Below, piece after piece: positions 38,201-50,120 of a stretch of DNA of 64,000 bases. The position numbers were made by a program, and so were the translations under genes. The notes under the pieces are model-generated. The model did no database searches, was not told where the DNA came from, and was given only the letters and a program-made list of their open reading frames with translations. The stretch is from NCBI RefSeq assembly GCF_022376445.1, contig NW_025955022.1:124001-188000 (forward strand), in the 5' to 3' direction. The stretch comes from Fomitopsis serialis. Taxonomy: Eukaryota > Basidiomycota > Agaricomycetes > Polyporales > Fomitopsidaceae. The first letter of the stretch is position 1, and each line of letters begins with the position of its first letter.

Positions 38201-38988
38201 AACTCGACGCCCCCGACAGCCCCCGCCACACCGATGGCGGATTCCCGTTGACAGGAATTGCATCCCGATTCACGGCCAGCGAATAAATAGACTGCGCGCG
38301 CCTTGAACGAGCCTCTGTTCGACGTGCTGTATTGCCGAATTTCCTCGTCGCTCAGACCTATCTCCGTGAGTCGTGTGGACCATGTGGGTGGTAGCCCATT
38401 ACAGCTGCGACAGACTCAGTAGAGAGGATACCTCGAAGTGTAAATACGCACTGCTCGTCCACATGTACATTATGCTGCGAATACACGGAACGTCAGACAG
38501 TGGCACTGGCAGACGACGCTGTGTTGCGTACCTGGAAGTTCCAGGGCAACGAAATGGAGGGGTCCTCCACAGGCTCCGGGGCCTGGAGGTCTGCATGATT
38601 CCGGTCGGGAGTCTTGGGGGTCTTGGTCGCCTCCCAAAGCTAGACAGCTTGCGCAAACCCTGCCGGAAGCCCGCAGGAGTTGCAGTCTCTGGAGAAAGGA
38701 CGGTAGACGAGGCGCGGCGACGCCGTAGGGCGACTGGGGGTGTACGACGAAGACGACGGCGATGGGCTTCGCATAAGAGTCGCGTACTGCGCTGAAAGAG
38801 GCGTCTGCGGTTGCGATGAGGCCGAATCCGGGGATAAGGAATGATTTAAGGAGGGCAGTGAAGGATTGTACAGGTGGTACGGATCCTTAGGCGGCAAGGG
38901 TGGTGGTTTCGAGCTCGAGGCAAACTTGAACACCTTCAAGTCGAGAACCGAGACTGGTTCTGCTGGCGGCTGCTGAGGCTGTGGCCAT
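35262..38988 (-). CDS. PAK/Ste20-type protein kinase with CRIB domain
   Basis: p21-activated kinase that should respond to Cdc42/Rac and act in polarity and hyphal growth. The N-terminal part includes VFKFASSSKPPPLPPKDP. The CRIB motif is SISLPWNFQ joined by a 23-nt exon (38474-38452) to HNVHVDE, followed by NGLPPTWSTRLTEIGLSDEE. A long Ser/Pro-rich linker (about 38.2-36.7 kb) precedes the kinase domain: glycine loop IGEGESGSVYAAR, VAIKNV, RMELMERSLADVLLL, HRDLRSDNLLV, LADFSSAV, WQAPEVRTPPYNALKVDVWSLG and NASGRPTILKILSECR. The DFG motif reads DFS. The linker changes frame near 37060, 37500 and 38640, again by single bases. The start ATG at 38988 is preferred but needs one base restored. The 3' end at 35262 is tentative. 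It faces UTP10 tail to tail. Confidence 0.85.
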
Positions 38989-39026
38989 CGTGGACGTCGT
39001 CGACGTCGATGCGTGAGCGAGCGCAT

Positions 39027-39359
39027 GCAAGTCGTTTACCGGATAGGTTTCATGGGGCCGGTCGTTTCAATTTGCTGTGCGGAAGTTGAATCCAGAATAA
39101 GCAGCGTGTAGTAGATCTTTCGGAGTTACAAATATATTGACCACACAACCACTTAGTCATTAGAAAGTCTATAGCGCGCTTAATACGCGCCTATGAAACG
39201 CATCCCACGTGGTCGCATCTTCCAGTGACGACCAATTGATCAGACGAAACAATATGGCTATGCATTCGCAGATCGAGATCAGCAAGACAGGATAGGATAC
39301 ATGGCATAGATACGGGATGAGAGACCGGTAAACACTTGACAGATACGCGGGCAAATAAG
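39027..39359. other. Spacer between triple-CRIB gene and PAK gene
   Basis: About 330 bases, AT-richer than the flanking exons, probably the 3' UTR of the triple-CRIB gene and the promoter of the kinase. I cannot exclude that the two are spliced into one transcript. Confidence 0.4.
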
Positions 39360-40664
39360 TTATAGAAATACAAGGACTACCAGGTCCGATTCCAAGACAA
39401 AAACGAGGGTACCTGACCGTCCGCAAACCGTCCGTCAGTGGGGAAAAGTGTCCTTAGGACGCCGCACCTGCACAGCAAGGGTGACTGAGCGACTGTTTCA
39501 TGCAGGCGCCACGCCAGCACGGACGCGGCGAAAATGGAACTGTACTTACGAATGGCAGCGATTTCGCCCTCAGTGAAGCCCAGCTCGCCGAGACGTTCGA
39601 AAAATGTCGGTGGTAGTCCCGTCGGGATCCCGTTCAAACTGTCACATCATCATCAGCACAGCACAGGATCCCGAGGCGCAGACTGTCGTACCCAGCGGAT
39701 ACGTGGAAGCAATGCTGGCAATAGAGCACAGCGTGAGCATGCACTGAGACCCGTCGATGTATCACGTCCACGTACTTTGAAGTTCCACGGCACGCTGATA
39801 GCTGCATCTGCCTCAGGAGCCATGTCCAGCAGCGTGTTGATTCTCCGTGCTTCGTCTGGCCTTGTCCATCCTGACGGGAGACCGTTAAAGCTGAGATACT
39901 GGTCAGGTAAGAAGCTATGATTGCGGTTTGAAGCCATACTTCTCGTCCACATGGATGTTGTGCTGCTCAGAGGAGGATGTGAACATGCTGTTAATCAAAG
40001 AGGGGCGAAGAGTTCCTACCTTGAAGCCCCATGGCGTAGTGATACCCGGATCCCCCTGCGGCGAAGAAACCTCGACTACAACAGCTTTGTTATGCACAAA
40101 GGCTTTCCTCGGTCCGAAGCAGAAGATTCCCGTTCGCGCATCGGCGTTGTGGTCAACGTCTTGCAGTGGCCGCGCCTTTGTCCCGACTGACAGACTAGAC
40201 TTCTTCTCGTGACTGGGAGAGGCCAGGCCCGGAGTGGAGGGGCTAAGCGAACTAACTTCGCCCTTTCACTCACGGCAAGTTGGGCAGCCCAGCTTGCCGG
40301 CAAGCCGTTGAGACTACCAATGACCATATATGTAGACCACGGTCTGGAAGACACTCGCGAGACGTACCTCTCATCCACATGAACTTGGTGCTATGTGGCT
40401 GTTCAGCCGATGCATTTCACAGCTACTTACTATTAGGACCACCTGAAAGTTCCACGGAAATGAGATGGATGGATCGCCCTCTCCCCGACTCCTCTCTGCG
40501 ACGTTCGACCCTGCAATAGGTCGCTTCATGAGGTCGCCTAGCGAGCGTCTCTTCCTCGAGATCGCCGGTGTTGCACCGTTTGTCAATGTGGTTCCAGATG
40601 AGCCTCGGAGGCAAAGCATACTCGAACAACGCTGTCTTGCCATGGTTTTCGCCTTCGAGGCCAT
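39360..40664 (-). CDS. Triple-CRIB protein without kinase domain
   Basis: Nine exons: 40664-40443, 40390-40368, 40313-40274, 40186-40020, 39962-39940, 39890-39776, 39714-39692, 39638-39550 and 39412-39360, giving about 251 residues. Three Cdc42/Rac-interactive binding modules are encoded: SISFPWNFQ-HQVHVDE, GITTPWGFK-HNIHVDE and AISVPWNFK-HCFHVSA. In each, the motif is split by a phase-0 intron and the second half is a separate 23-nt exon. Each module is followed by a NGLP/NGIP segment. The third runs on into GLPPTFFERLGELGFTEGE, matching the segment after the CRIB of the adjacent PAK. The exon 3 to exon 4 join needs one extra G to keep frame. Likely cytoplasmic and GTPase-binding. Module 3 has lost the usual acidic residue after HV and may bind weakly. 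Confidence 0.75.
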
Positions 40665-41543
40665 GTTGACTGCAGAGCACTCCGCCTCGGGGACACCAGC
40701 ACGAAGTTCGGCCCGTCTCGCAGTCGCTCAAGCTGGCGCAGTGCAGATAAAGGATGGAAAGGAGGTATCGCTCAAGCTCAAGTGCGGTGGGTAGGCTCTT
40801 GCATTGCCAACTTCGAGATCTCACGGCCGCGACAGGCGGAACAGACCAGATGCGGCTCCTCGACAGAGATAGTAACTGCGACACCAGTGACCAATTTGAC
40901 CAATTTCTGACCTGCCTAATTTTAGACTCTTGGGTCAATATTGACGAATCTGGACAATCACAAGTTGGCCACCTACATGCATGGCCAGTAGCTACCAGCA
41001 TGTGAAGTGCGATTCGGAAACGATCTTGGACATGTGTATGCCGGGTGACTTATGAAGCAACGAAACGTCGCTGAAGTGTCGTGAGAGTACTGTCGTTTCC
41101 ACGCTTTACTTCCAAGAGGGTCCGCCGCCATCCAAAACCCAGATATTTGCCTTGCGCTTTGGAACCGATGAGAAGTTGCTATGTAAGATGCTTCCATTAT
41201 ATGTACCGTGCTGAGCCGTCTATAGAGTCACGTCACTGTACCAAAGTACCTTTGAGTACGTTAATGATATCGATCCGGAGCCTTCACTGGCTGTATGCAG
41301 GGCCCAGGCCCTTGGGTCAGGCAGCCACACTTGCTTCGAGCCACGGTCACGTGTGGTGTCAACATTCACAGGCGCGTCAACAACCGTCAATAACGCGCCC
41401 CCGAAATAAGTAATTAGTTACGATCTGTTACTTAACCGTGTGGCCGACCTTACCACCCTCTTCACATTTCACGTCGGTTCGGGCGCCCTACCTTTCATTT
41501 ATCACAATCACACTCTCATCTCACTCTACTCTTGACCACCACC
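40665..41543. promoter_or_regulatory. Divergent intergenic region, triple-CRIB gene and Ama1-like gene
   Basis: About 880 bases between two outward-facing genes. Open frames here lack support. An AT-rich patch (about 41400-41440) lies upstream of the plus-strand gene. No specific site identified. Confidence 0.4.
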
Positions 41544-43861
41544 ATGTCCTTCCCTTTGCCAAGTTCATCGGGAGAGAGGTGAGTCCAGAGTTACAACAGT
41601 GTTTCAATCCGAGATGGCTCACGTCTCTGTGGTGGCGCTGCAGCAGCAGCAGTGCGGATGTAAATCCGTTCGATGAAGGCATTGTGACGCGCTCTCAGCA
41701 GCGCAAAAGAACTCTGAGTTCTCTGGATGACGATGTGGCCGAAGACAGAAAACGTTTCAGGCTGGGGGCGAACCCCCGTCTGTCTCAACTGTTTCACCGA
41801 CCGCGGAGGAGCGCGACGACTCAAGAAGTAAGTCTTCATCGATGATTCTCGTTAGGGCAACCAATCCAACGCGAAGCGAGTACAAAACACCGTATCTGCG
41901 AGGGGGTTGAGTGTACTCCTTTCTTCACCGTGTCCTACGTGTCAGACGACCACTCTCTGGCCACTTCCAGTGGTCCGACGCGCTACGGACTCGGCAAGAC
42001 GCCCATCCACCTTTTCAAATCTCTCCATTCTTTCGCAGCGCGTTACCAGTGTCTTGACGCTTTGGCACCTCTACTCAATATCACGGCTGTTTCGGGAGGG
42101 GGGCGAGGGCGTCTACTGTCCCTGCGTGACACAGCCGCGAGCCGCACCTCAGGGACTGCCTCCATGTCTATGGCAGGCATATCAGCGATTGGAAGATATG
42201 TCCTTTGGCTACTGTCTGTCTGGTCATTTCATCCCTCTCGTGATGGAAGTGATGGAGGTGGCCGTATCCTAGACGTTCTTGAAACCATGCGTTCGCCCTT
42301 AGGGCTCATCGACAGCCGGCTTTAAGCGACTTTCCGATGTCTCCACCCGAGCACGCTACTTTCCTGTGGACCGGGTCATGGCTATATGCGTGAGGCCAGG
42401 TGCCCCGCTGCAAGACCTAGGTACTGCACGATACTCTGTTGATCCTTTCATCGTATTCGAAGATACATGCTGACCGACTCATAGTTGGACAGGGATCTCC
42501 ACGCTGTCGATCGAGAAGAGTTCGACTTCTTCTCACCTCCTCCACCCCGAGTTCGCGCCGCCCACGCCTCAGCTCTAGTGCTTCGTTCTCGGAGCGCTCA
42601 TTCTCCCGAGCATCGTCGGTCTGCTCAACGATGACAATGGAGAGCGCCATCGGGCTATCACGTAGCCACTCCGTTTCGGAGGCGCCGCCCACGCCTCCCC
42701 CCGTCCCCGAATCCGCCATCACTAACATGCGGGGCGACAAAATCGTCGTAGACTTCTCCGTCGCCGAAGAAGACTGGGGGGCCCGCGTGTGTCCTGTCAG
42801 TTGGTCAGTGAATAACCTCCTCCTATTCGGGCGCGGTAGTCGCGTGCACTACAAGAACCTCTCGGCCAATGAGGCCATCGGACAGCTGTGCAAGTTCCGC
42901 GAAGACCAGGGGAATTTACGTCTCGTGGAGTGTGGCGGAAAGGACTACCCGAACCTCGTCGCTGTGTGCAGCGCCAACGGACACATCCAGCTGTGGGATC
43001 TCGCAGCTAAGAAAATGGTCTCGAAGTGGACCACGAAGTCTACTACCGCGATGCAGTGGAACGGCCCGATTCTGACCGTCGGCGGTGAGCGCGGCTCTAT
43101 ACGCCAGTTCGACACGCGCGTATCCGACACGACGAAAATGAGGGAACAGGTCAAGAAGACCATGCGCCACCAGGCGAAAATTAGCAGCCTATCGTGGAAC
43201 ATCGACGGGAAGTTCTTGGCGAGCGGAGACGAGAGCGGCCAAGTACACATCTGGGACCCTCGCCAGGGAATCGCGCCCTTGGAGGTCGGCGAGATGATAC
43301 AAGGAGAAGAAAATCCAGCACGTTGGGGTCATCACGGTATGTAATCTGTCAATCACGAAGTGGATGTCGCTGACGTTGCTACTTCAGGCTCTCGCCTGGT
43401 GCCCATGGCAGCCGAAGACACTGGCGACAGGCGACTCCGCGCTCGACGGCACCGGGACAGTGCGGATCTGGAACGTGAACGGTTCCGTATCGTCGAATCA
43501 CCCCGATCGACTCGAGCTCGATGCTCAGATCACCTCTCTTCACTTTTCCCCACATTGCAAAGAACTCCTCAGCACCCATGGGCCCGGGAAGACAGTACCT
43601 GGGCACTCGCTGTCGACCCCCATCGACCCCAATACGTGCCCTGACGAGCATGTTCCTTCAAGAATCGCCAACTCTGTCCTAGTCCACGCTTTCCCGTCGT
43701 TCCGCCGCGTCGCGACTATGGTGGGTGCGAAGGCGAACGTGGCGGGCAGCATCCTCAGCCCGAATGGGCAGAGGATCGTACTCGCCGTTCCGGAGGAAAG
43801 TAAATTAAAGGTCTGGGACGTGTGGGGGAAACGGCGGGAACTCAACGTTCATCGAGCATGA
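41544..43861 (+). CDS. Cdc20/Fizzy-family WD40 APC/C activator, Ama1-like
   Basis: WD40 protein that would bind and activate the anaphase-promoting complex. Exon 1 (MSFPLPSSSGE, from 41544) splices into NPFDEGIVTRSQQRKRTLSS. The C-terminal half is a propeller of the fizzy type: VCPVSWSVNNLLLFGRGSRV, PNLVAVCSANGHIQLWDLAA, ILTVGGERGSIRQFDTR, ISSLSWNIDGKFLASGDESG, ALAWCPWQPKTLATGDSAL, GTGTVRIWNVNG and KLKVWDVWGKRRELNVH. The WD repeats diverge from mitotic Cdc20 and Cdh1, so the meiosis-specific Ama1 branch is the better guess. The reading frame through 42439-43340 is clean. The join across the intron after WGHHG (43337) is one or two bases out of phase. The segment 41.85-42.45 kb is less certain. 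Confidence 0.75.
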
Positions 43862-44984
43862 TGAGCGCGTGTTCCATCCGGTGAGGAGCACGCAAGAGCT
43901 TGCACGAGGAATGTGCGTACGGACTGGGACAGTTGGTGGGACGCGGATGTGGACTGATCGGACGGGGCGGCGGTTTGCTTGAACTGGCATTATTAGCGAC
44001 AATACTGTAGCCGTAACGCAGGTATACTTGTTGTGTGCATTGATAGGTAGGTGCATCGTATGTAATTGCAGTCATCTAAGTAGTGTAATTGTAGGCTCCT
44101 GAATGGATGTTGTGCTCGTACGAAATTCTGCATCCGAGCCGACCAAGGCAGTGTATCTTGAAGTCGACTGGGTACCAGTATGGACGGTAGTCATAGTGCT
44201 ACATAACTCGCTGCGTGTACGCCAGGCGGGTACCCGCCACAACAATGGAGGTAGTCGTAACGAACATTGCCTACGGTCAGTGAGATGGCTTCCGGATACC
44301 TAGCGTCCTCGAACCCGGAGTGGGGGTTTGTTCGCCCGGCGTACGAACAAAAACCAGGAGTGAACAACAGGTTGTTTGCTTCCAGGTAGCAGACCTGCTT
44401 TTGTACCGCAGCGTGCCTTCCCACCACAACTCACATGTAGGAAGAGAAGAGACGCATGAGCATGGGGCGCGAGCACATGGCGGAGTAGTAGTCAAATTCG
44501 CATTCAAATTCGGACGTTCGTCGATCAACGTCATTGCCTCGCTGTAAGTACATACTTATGTACCTCGTAGCTGTGCGTGACGAAAGTCGATATGTCAGGG
44601 AGGTGGGTCGCGTTGGTCGCCTGTGGTCAAGGTTGTGTGCGGCGGGCGGGGACAAGAGGAAAGTGTATGACTATGAGTGATAGGAAGTCGGCATGGGAAC
44701 CGCCACAGCGAGATGCGATCAGAGTGGCAGCCGATCTCAGGTGTCCTGGGCAGTCGAGTTGTGACTGACATTCTCATCATGCAGCACCGCCAGCAGTGAG
44801 CAGGAGTCTCCATGCGCAGCGGCTGCCCGATACCCTTCTCCTTCCTTCTCTCCTCCGTTTATTACCGCTGCCCCCGCCTTTATTTCTGCGCCTACCGCAG
44901 CTGCTAGCTCCTGGAGAGCGATTCTCTTAGGGCTCACAGAGTGCCATCGTCCACCCTGTCGCCAGCTTCGCGTAGCCCGCAGAC
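43862..44984. other. Intergenic, no supported gene
   Basis: About 1.1 kb. Short overlapping frames only. It should hold the 3' UTR of the Ama1-like gene and the promoter of the membrane protein gene. Confidence 0.45.
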
Positions 44985-47143
44985 ATGGCCGACCCCCAGT
45001 CGGCAGGGGGCTCCGCCAGTCTCTCTCAGTCCACTTCCGCAGCGACCTCTTCAAATCCAGTCTATTTTCAATCTTCGGTCACCCCGTCATCCACTTCTGG
45101 CCAGCCTGTGGTCTGCACAACTACGGTTACCGTCTATCCGTGGTCCACTAGCAGCAGCAGTCCGAGGGTCACCATCGTAGGCGGCTCGTCCTCCAGTGTT
45201 TCTCAGTCGTCTTCAGCGTCTGCCTCAATATCTACGGTGTCCGCCTCGACATCTATGGCGTCCGGCTCGACCTCTCCGACGTCCAGCGCGTCGTATGCGT
45301 GAGTGATTCTGTCCTGATCCACGTCGTTCACTGACAAGCGTGCGCGCCGCAGTGTCAGCAGCCCTTCCGCGCAACCATCCACCGACGCAAGTGTGTCGTA
45401 TTCTTCTGTCGCGCCCCCTCCGTCAAGCGTGTCGTATTCTTCTGTCGCGCCCCCTCCGTCAAGCGACCCTGCTTCTTCCGCGTCGTCTGCTGCCTTCGCT
45501 GCCGCACCGTCTGTAACATATTCGTCCGCATCCTCTGCCCCCACCCCATTCATCGCCGCGCCATCATCGTCCGACTCCGCCGACTCTGCTGCAGACGTAC
45601 AGACCGTAGAAGCTGCCTCGTCTGATGCCGCGAACCCGACAACCAGGTGTGTGTTTACTACATACCCATATGCTATAGATTGCACCGCCAAGCGGTGGGT
45701 CACGAATTATGGGCCACACGTCGTGCCGCGTCAAACGGTCCTGCATCCTGCCAGTCCTGCCAGAAAGCTAGGACAGGCTTTCTACAGTGAAGATTGCTCG
45801 CGCAGGGGCTCATGTGGTATAGGTGCCCGCTGCTGGGAGAAGTGAGGACAGTCAGCAGGATGCCAGCACGGTATTCGGTCGACAGGCAATTATCGAGCCC
45901 TCTCCAAGCTGGAGCGGCTACCGCAAATGCTGAGCAGCCCCTGTGCACGCACGAAACGGAGCCCTTGTTTGCTGTTTCCAGTGACCCTCCGCTTTGCGCT
46001 GGAATTTGTGGTATGCCTGCGCTGCGCACTAGTGACTGACAATGGCATCGATAGCGACGATGATTCTGGAGCAATCGCTACTTCGGCTGGCGCGATCGTC
46101 TCGTCCACCCTTACACCCACTCTATTAGGCACCATCCCGGGGCCTGATGGGATAGGCAGCACGTCCTCTGCAGATGCCTTGCCATCACCCAGCTCTTCGG
46201 TCGGAGCCAGCAACAACACCAACTCGAGCAGCGGCACGATGAACGCCGCGGGAACAAACAGCCAAAGGTACGTGTCCCTGCATGCCGCGTCTCCGCCATT
46301 ACCTCACCCCTTTCCAGTGCCGCCTCCAAACGCGGGGTCATCGCCGGTGCTGCCGTAGGCAGCACTCTCGGGCTCCTCGTTCTGATCATCGCCGTTCTCT
46401 TCTTCCTGCGCCGGCGTGCCCAGCGCTCACGCGCCACCGCCTCGCGCCCGCTGAAGAAGTACTTCAGCTCACAAGGGAGCGTGCTGGGGTGGGGTCCGGA
46501 CCCATTCGACCGAAGCACGGCAATCGAGTCCGTGCGCACTGCCGCGGACGCGTTCCGTGGCCCAGGTATGATCCAGCACGTGAGCCCCGCGCCGAGCGTC
46601 TACTCGGCACGCACGATCATCCAGAACATGTCGCGCCCGCCGCAGATCCCGCCCTTCGACCAGGGCGTGGGAGACGCAGGAGGAGGAGGATTCGGGCTGG
46701 GCGACACGACGCCGCGCTCGTGGACGACGTTCCAGCAGCAGCGCTCGCCCCTGCGAAACAGCACGTCGTCGGCGGGGATGAACGCACGCTCGCCCTCCAT
46801 AGCTGTGCCCCTCATGTCACTCACCGCGAGCGACGCCTACCCGCTCTTCAGCCCGCCCGCGATGTCCGTGGTAAGCTCCGTGCCCGGCCCGACAAACTTC
46901 GACTCGAACCGCTCTTCGAAGGCTTCCTCGAGCTTCTACTACATGGGCAACGCGGACAACCCTGGTCCACCTCGTGGACGGAGCGTTGCCGACTCTGTCG
47001 ACCCGTTCCGCGACTCCGTGGTGATTGGAGGTAGCAGCGGGTATGGCGGGCGGAGGCGGTCCCTCGCGGACAACGTTGATCCGTTCAAAGACACTGCGAG
47101 CACGCATTCGGGCATGTACTCGCCACCGGGGCGCGCGCTGTAG
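44985..47143 (+). CDS. Ser/Thr-rich single-pass membrane protein
   Basis: The N-terminal region (exon 1, 44985-45298; exon 2, 45353-45646) is made of Ser, Thr, Ala and Pro with VVCTTTVTVYP, as in heavily O-mannosylated fungal wall sensors and mucins. A third exon from about 46055 (DDDSGAIATSAGAIVSS) ends at 46267. The fourth (46318-47143) begins AASKRGVIAG and holds one transmembrane segment (GAAVGSTLGLLVLIIAVLFF) followed by the basic stop-transfer RRRAQRSR. A cytoplasmic tail of about 240 residues has the repeated motif SV/SLADSVDPF-RDS and DNVDPF-KDT. The layout resembles Mid2/Wsc-type stress sensors but no WSC domain is seen. The intron 45647-46054 is unusually long and may hide another small exon. 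Confidence 0.75.
45393..45464 (+). repeat. Perfect 36-base tandem duplication in coding exon
   Basis: Two identical 36-base units (45393-45428 and 45429-45464) encode VSYSSVAPPPSS twice in the extracellular domain of the Ser/Thr-rich protein. Perfect identity shows a recent copy-number change. Confidence 0.9.
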
Positions 47144-48628
47144 TAATTCAGCACGGTGTTCAGACCGAAAACATCTACGGACAACGACGCGGTAACGGCT
47201 GCATGCGAATAAACGGATCTAATCAACGACGAAACGTTCCCTTCCCTCTCCTTCCCTCTGCACACTCTCGAGTGTTTCTGCCACAATCTCCACTTGACGC
47301 GCTCGCTCGACGCGAGCAGTGTGGGGACATGCGTCCTCCGCGAGGCGTGTTCTTCATCCTGTCTCCCCTTGGACCTTCGCTCTTCGCAGATGTATGACTG
47401 AGTTAAACCTGACCTTTGAGCTGCCGGCTGCTCTTCCGTTTCTCTCTTCTTTCGCCTTCGCTCCGGACCGGAATAAGAACTCATGTGCAGTCCACTGTAT
47501 TAACACCTGTCTCTGCTTAGCTACGTAGGCGCGCCTGTCCATGTTACTGTCAGTCCTTAGTTGGTCCATAATCGATCTTTACATTAATCTCGTGTGCTCA
47601 GCGCTCCGCACTCTGACATGGACATGCGAGTGAATGTGAATGAAGGACTACGCTACCCTTTTAAATCTCCTTTTAGCCAGCAACGGAGACTGACTGTACT
47701 CAATGGACTTCGCACGACTTCAATTTCCCTACCATAGTCCTCTCCCCTCCGAATCTAGACAACTGCAAGCACAGTCCGCCTCTTGCCCCTCATCTGGAGC
47801 TGGGAGTGGCTCCCCGGGTTGGTCAATACTGACCAACTGAGGCCATCGAGAATCTTTCGGACGGAAATAGTGCCAGGGACTGAGACAGCATCGATACCAC
47901 TAGCAAACACACTCGTGATGCACAAGCTGCGGTTCACAGTTCACGATACGGAGTATAATGTATGTTCTTTTCATGCAGATCTTGAAGCAGAAACCCTCAT
48001 TGCGCGGTCACGTGCACGGACGGTACACGGTCGCGGCGTTTGGAGCCAACACGAAGCCGAAATGTCGACGCGGTGGAGACGCCGCGTGTTCGCTAATTAT
48101 AGATGGATCGACAAAGTCACAACAACTCGGAGGATATTGGATTTGGCCAGGGACTTGCAGAACAGGAGTGAGACCACTGCAGAACGAGCAAAGCGACTGA
48201 TGAACGAGCACAACAAGCATAGCGACTAAAGAGCGAGAATGAGACCACAAAACGAGCATATCGACTAAAGAACAAAGAGAACACAATACGAGATCGAGGA
48301 CGTGGGATGCGAACGAGGAAAGTAGCCAGTGGACCGATGAAGACAAGGACGGCCAGCTAGAAGCCATAACCCTCACCAGCACGCCCCATCGCCCGGTATC
48401 CTATACCCCACGCCACACACGCCTCCCCCATCCCGGAAGCAACGGATATACCCCGCCCTCATAAATCGCGCCCGAGAGCACGACACTCCCGAGCTTAACA
48501 CCTTCCTGTGACAACGAGGTATACTGGATGTTCATGCGATCCTGGGTACACTGATATGAGCCATGTTCCCCTTGGACGAGCAAATTACCGGTATGACCTT
48601 TTTTGTAGATGCCCCGAACCATACGCGA
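47144..48628. other. Intergenic with short degenerate direct repeats
   Basis: About 1.5 kb without a supported gene. A plus-strand frame of 148 codons (47783-48229) has no recognised motif. Around 48180-48300 a purine-rich unit of roughly 45 bases (containing acgagca...gcgacta-aagagc) recurs in two to three degraded copies. Confidence 0.45.
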
Positions 48629-49705
48629 TTACTCGACCTCCGTTCTCGTCTCTTGTTGCTCAGCAGCAGCAGCAGCCATCTGCTCCATGTGTGCCTTCGT
48701 CTGCAACCACAGTTTATACGCCATGCGCAACATCACCGCATATTGGTCCAGCCCACACTGGCACAGCCTCTCAGATGCGTCGTCGACCTCGAGCAGGTGG
48801 CTCTGGTACTCCTTCTCGTCCGGCATGCCCGTGTCCGCCTGATGCACCTACGATCATCCACGCAGACCATGATGCATGAGCGCCGGGAGTCACTGCAACC
48901 AGTGCGACTCACAGCATCCGCAGATATCTGCCCGATGTACCAGAATGTGAGGTATTCCCCGCCACGGTCCCCGGCCCAGACCTGGCCCTCGGGGAGTTGT
49001 CGATTCCGGGGCCCCCATGCGTGAGTCGAGATATAGAATGGCTCCGTAGATGGGAGAGTGCCGTGCACACGCTCAGCCGGGGGAATGGGCGCGTTCGTTG
49101 GTAGGTACAGTGGCAGAAAATCGACTTGGTAGCCAGACTGCTCCAACAGAAAACGGACCACGGACGACAGAAGTGAGTATATGCACGCACCCTTTAGCAC
49201 CGGTCGATCAACGCGCGACGACAACACATCGGCGCACCTCCTCGTACGCCTCTCTGAGCGCCGTCTGCTCGAGGCTCTCGCCCACGTCTTTGCGGCCCTT
49301 CGGGAGGAACCAGCCGTTGCCTCGGGGATCGTACAGCAAGAGGACCTTGCCCGTCGCGGGCTGAAGGACGACCATGCCCGCGCCGGTCATGAAGTCGGAG
49401 CAGAACCAGTAGCTGTTGCGCACCGTGGGCGTGGAGTGCTCGGAGAGCGCGATGCCTCCGTCGGGTGGTCTGCGCGGGACAGATTCGCGCTTTCGTTGGG
49501 CGGGTCGGGCTGCAAAAGCATTGCTAGTGGGATGAGCGGACGAGCTGGAGGCGGTGTGGCGTCGGGTCGCAGAGGCTTGGTGGGAGGAGGACGGTCCTGC
49601 GGAGCGCAACGACTCCCGTGGCTGTCTGGCGGTCGAAGAGGGAGTTGAAGTAGACGGTTGAGAACGCCCACGGATCCGAAGTGCGGAATATATGGTATCC
49701 ATCAT
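48629..49705 (-). CDS. Nudix hydrolase
   Basis: Three exons (49705-49238, 49137-48913, 48847-48629) give an intact protein of about 303 residues. A low-complexity Ser-rich N-terminus is followed by the Nudix fold: SYWFCSDFMTGAGMVVLQ, KVLLLYDPRGNGWFLPKG and the Nudix box GRKDVGESLEQTALREAYEE, which keeps the G-x5-E-x7-RE-x2-EE spacing needed for metal binding. Exon 2 has SGYQVDFLPLYLPTNAPIPP and GGEYLTFWYIGQISADA. The C-terminus ends in a helical stretch. The family cleaves nucleoside diphosphates linked to another group; the substrate here is unknown. The first intron falls directly after the Nudix box. Confidence 0.9.
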
Positions 49706-50120
49706 GTCAAGGAGGCTCCTGCAGTTCCAAGTTCGGGATGATTGCCACTAGCGCGGGCACGTGCCTACCGAACGGAATGATATATGCAACTATACAACAC
49801 GTCGCCTATACTGTACCGCGAAGCTACTGACCCTCACCGTCACCAGTCCACCACGTAAGTAATACATCCTTGCGCAGCCAGTGCTTGTGCCGAGTCTTGG
49901 AGTAGAGGAAGCGGGTTGCATCCTACAAGTCGCGCGATATCATACCCGTGCCAGTGCTACCCGGGGCGTGCCACTTCTACAGTTCTAGCCCAAGTCTCGG
50001 AGGGTATAACGGTATCACGTAGCATTGAGGAAAGCGAGTTGAAGCAGCCAGTCCTCGAGCGTAAGGATATAGAGTGGGAACTTGAAATGCAATCGTATCT
50101 AGAAGACGTCAGCTAGAACA
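49706..50120. other. Intergenic, possible small ORF
   Basis: About 415 bases between the Nudix gene start and the SRPBCC gene stop. A plus-strand frame at 49916-50116 ends in a charged, helix-like stretch (ELKQPVLERKDIEWELEMQS) that reads like protein, but no start context, splice structure or homologue supports it. Confidence 0.35.

Noticed and set aside
40423..41001. 192-codon minus-strand frame overlapping the first CRIB exon
   Set aside because: The neighbouring frame from ATG 40664 carries the CRIB motif and fits the splice pattern; this one has no motif.
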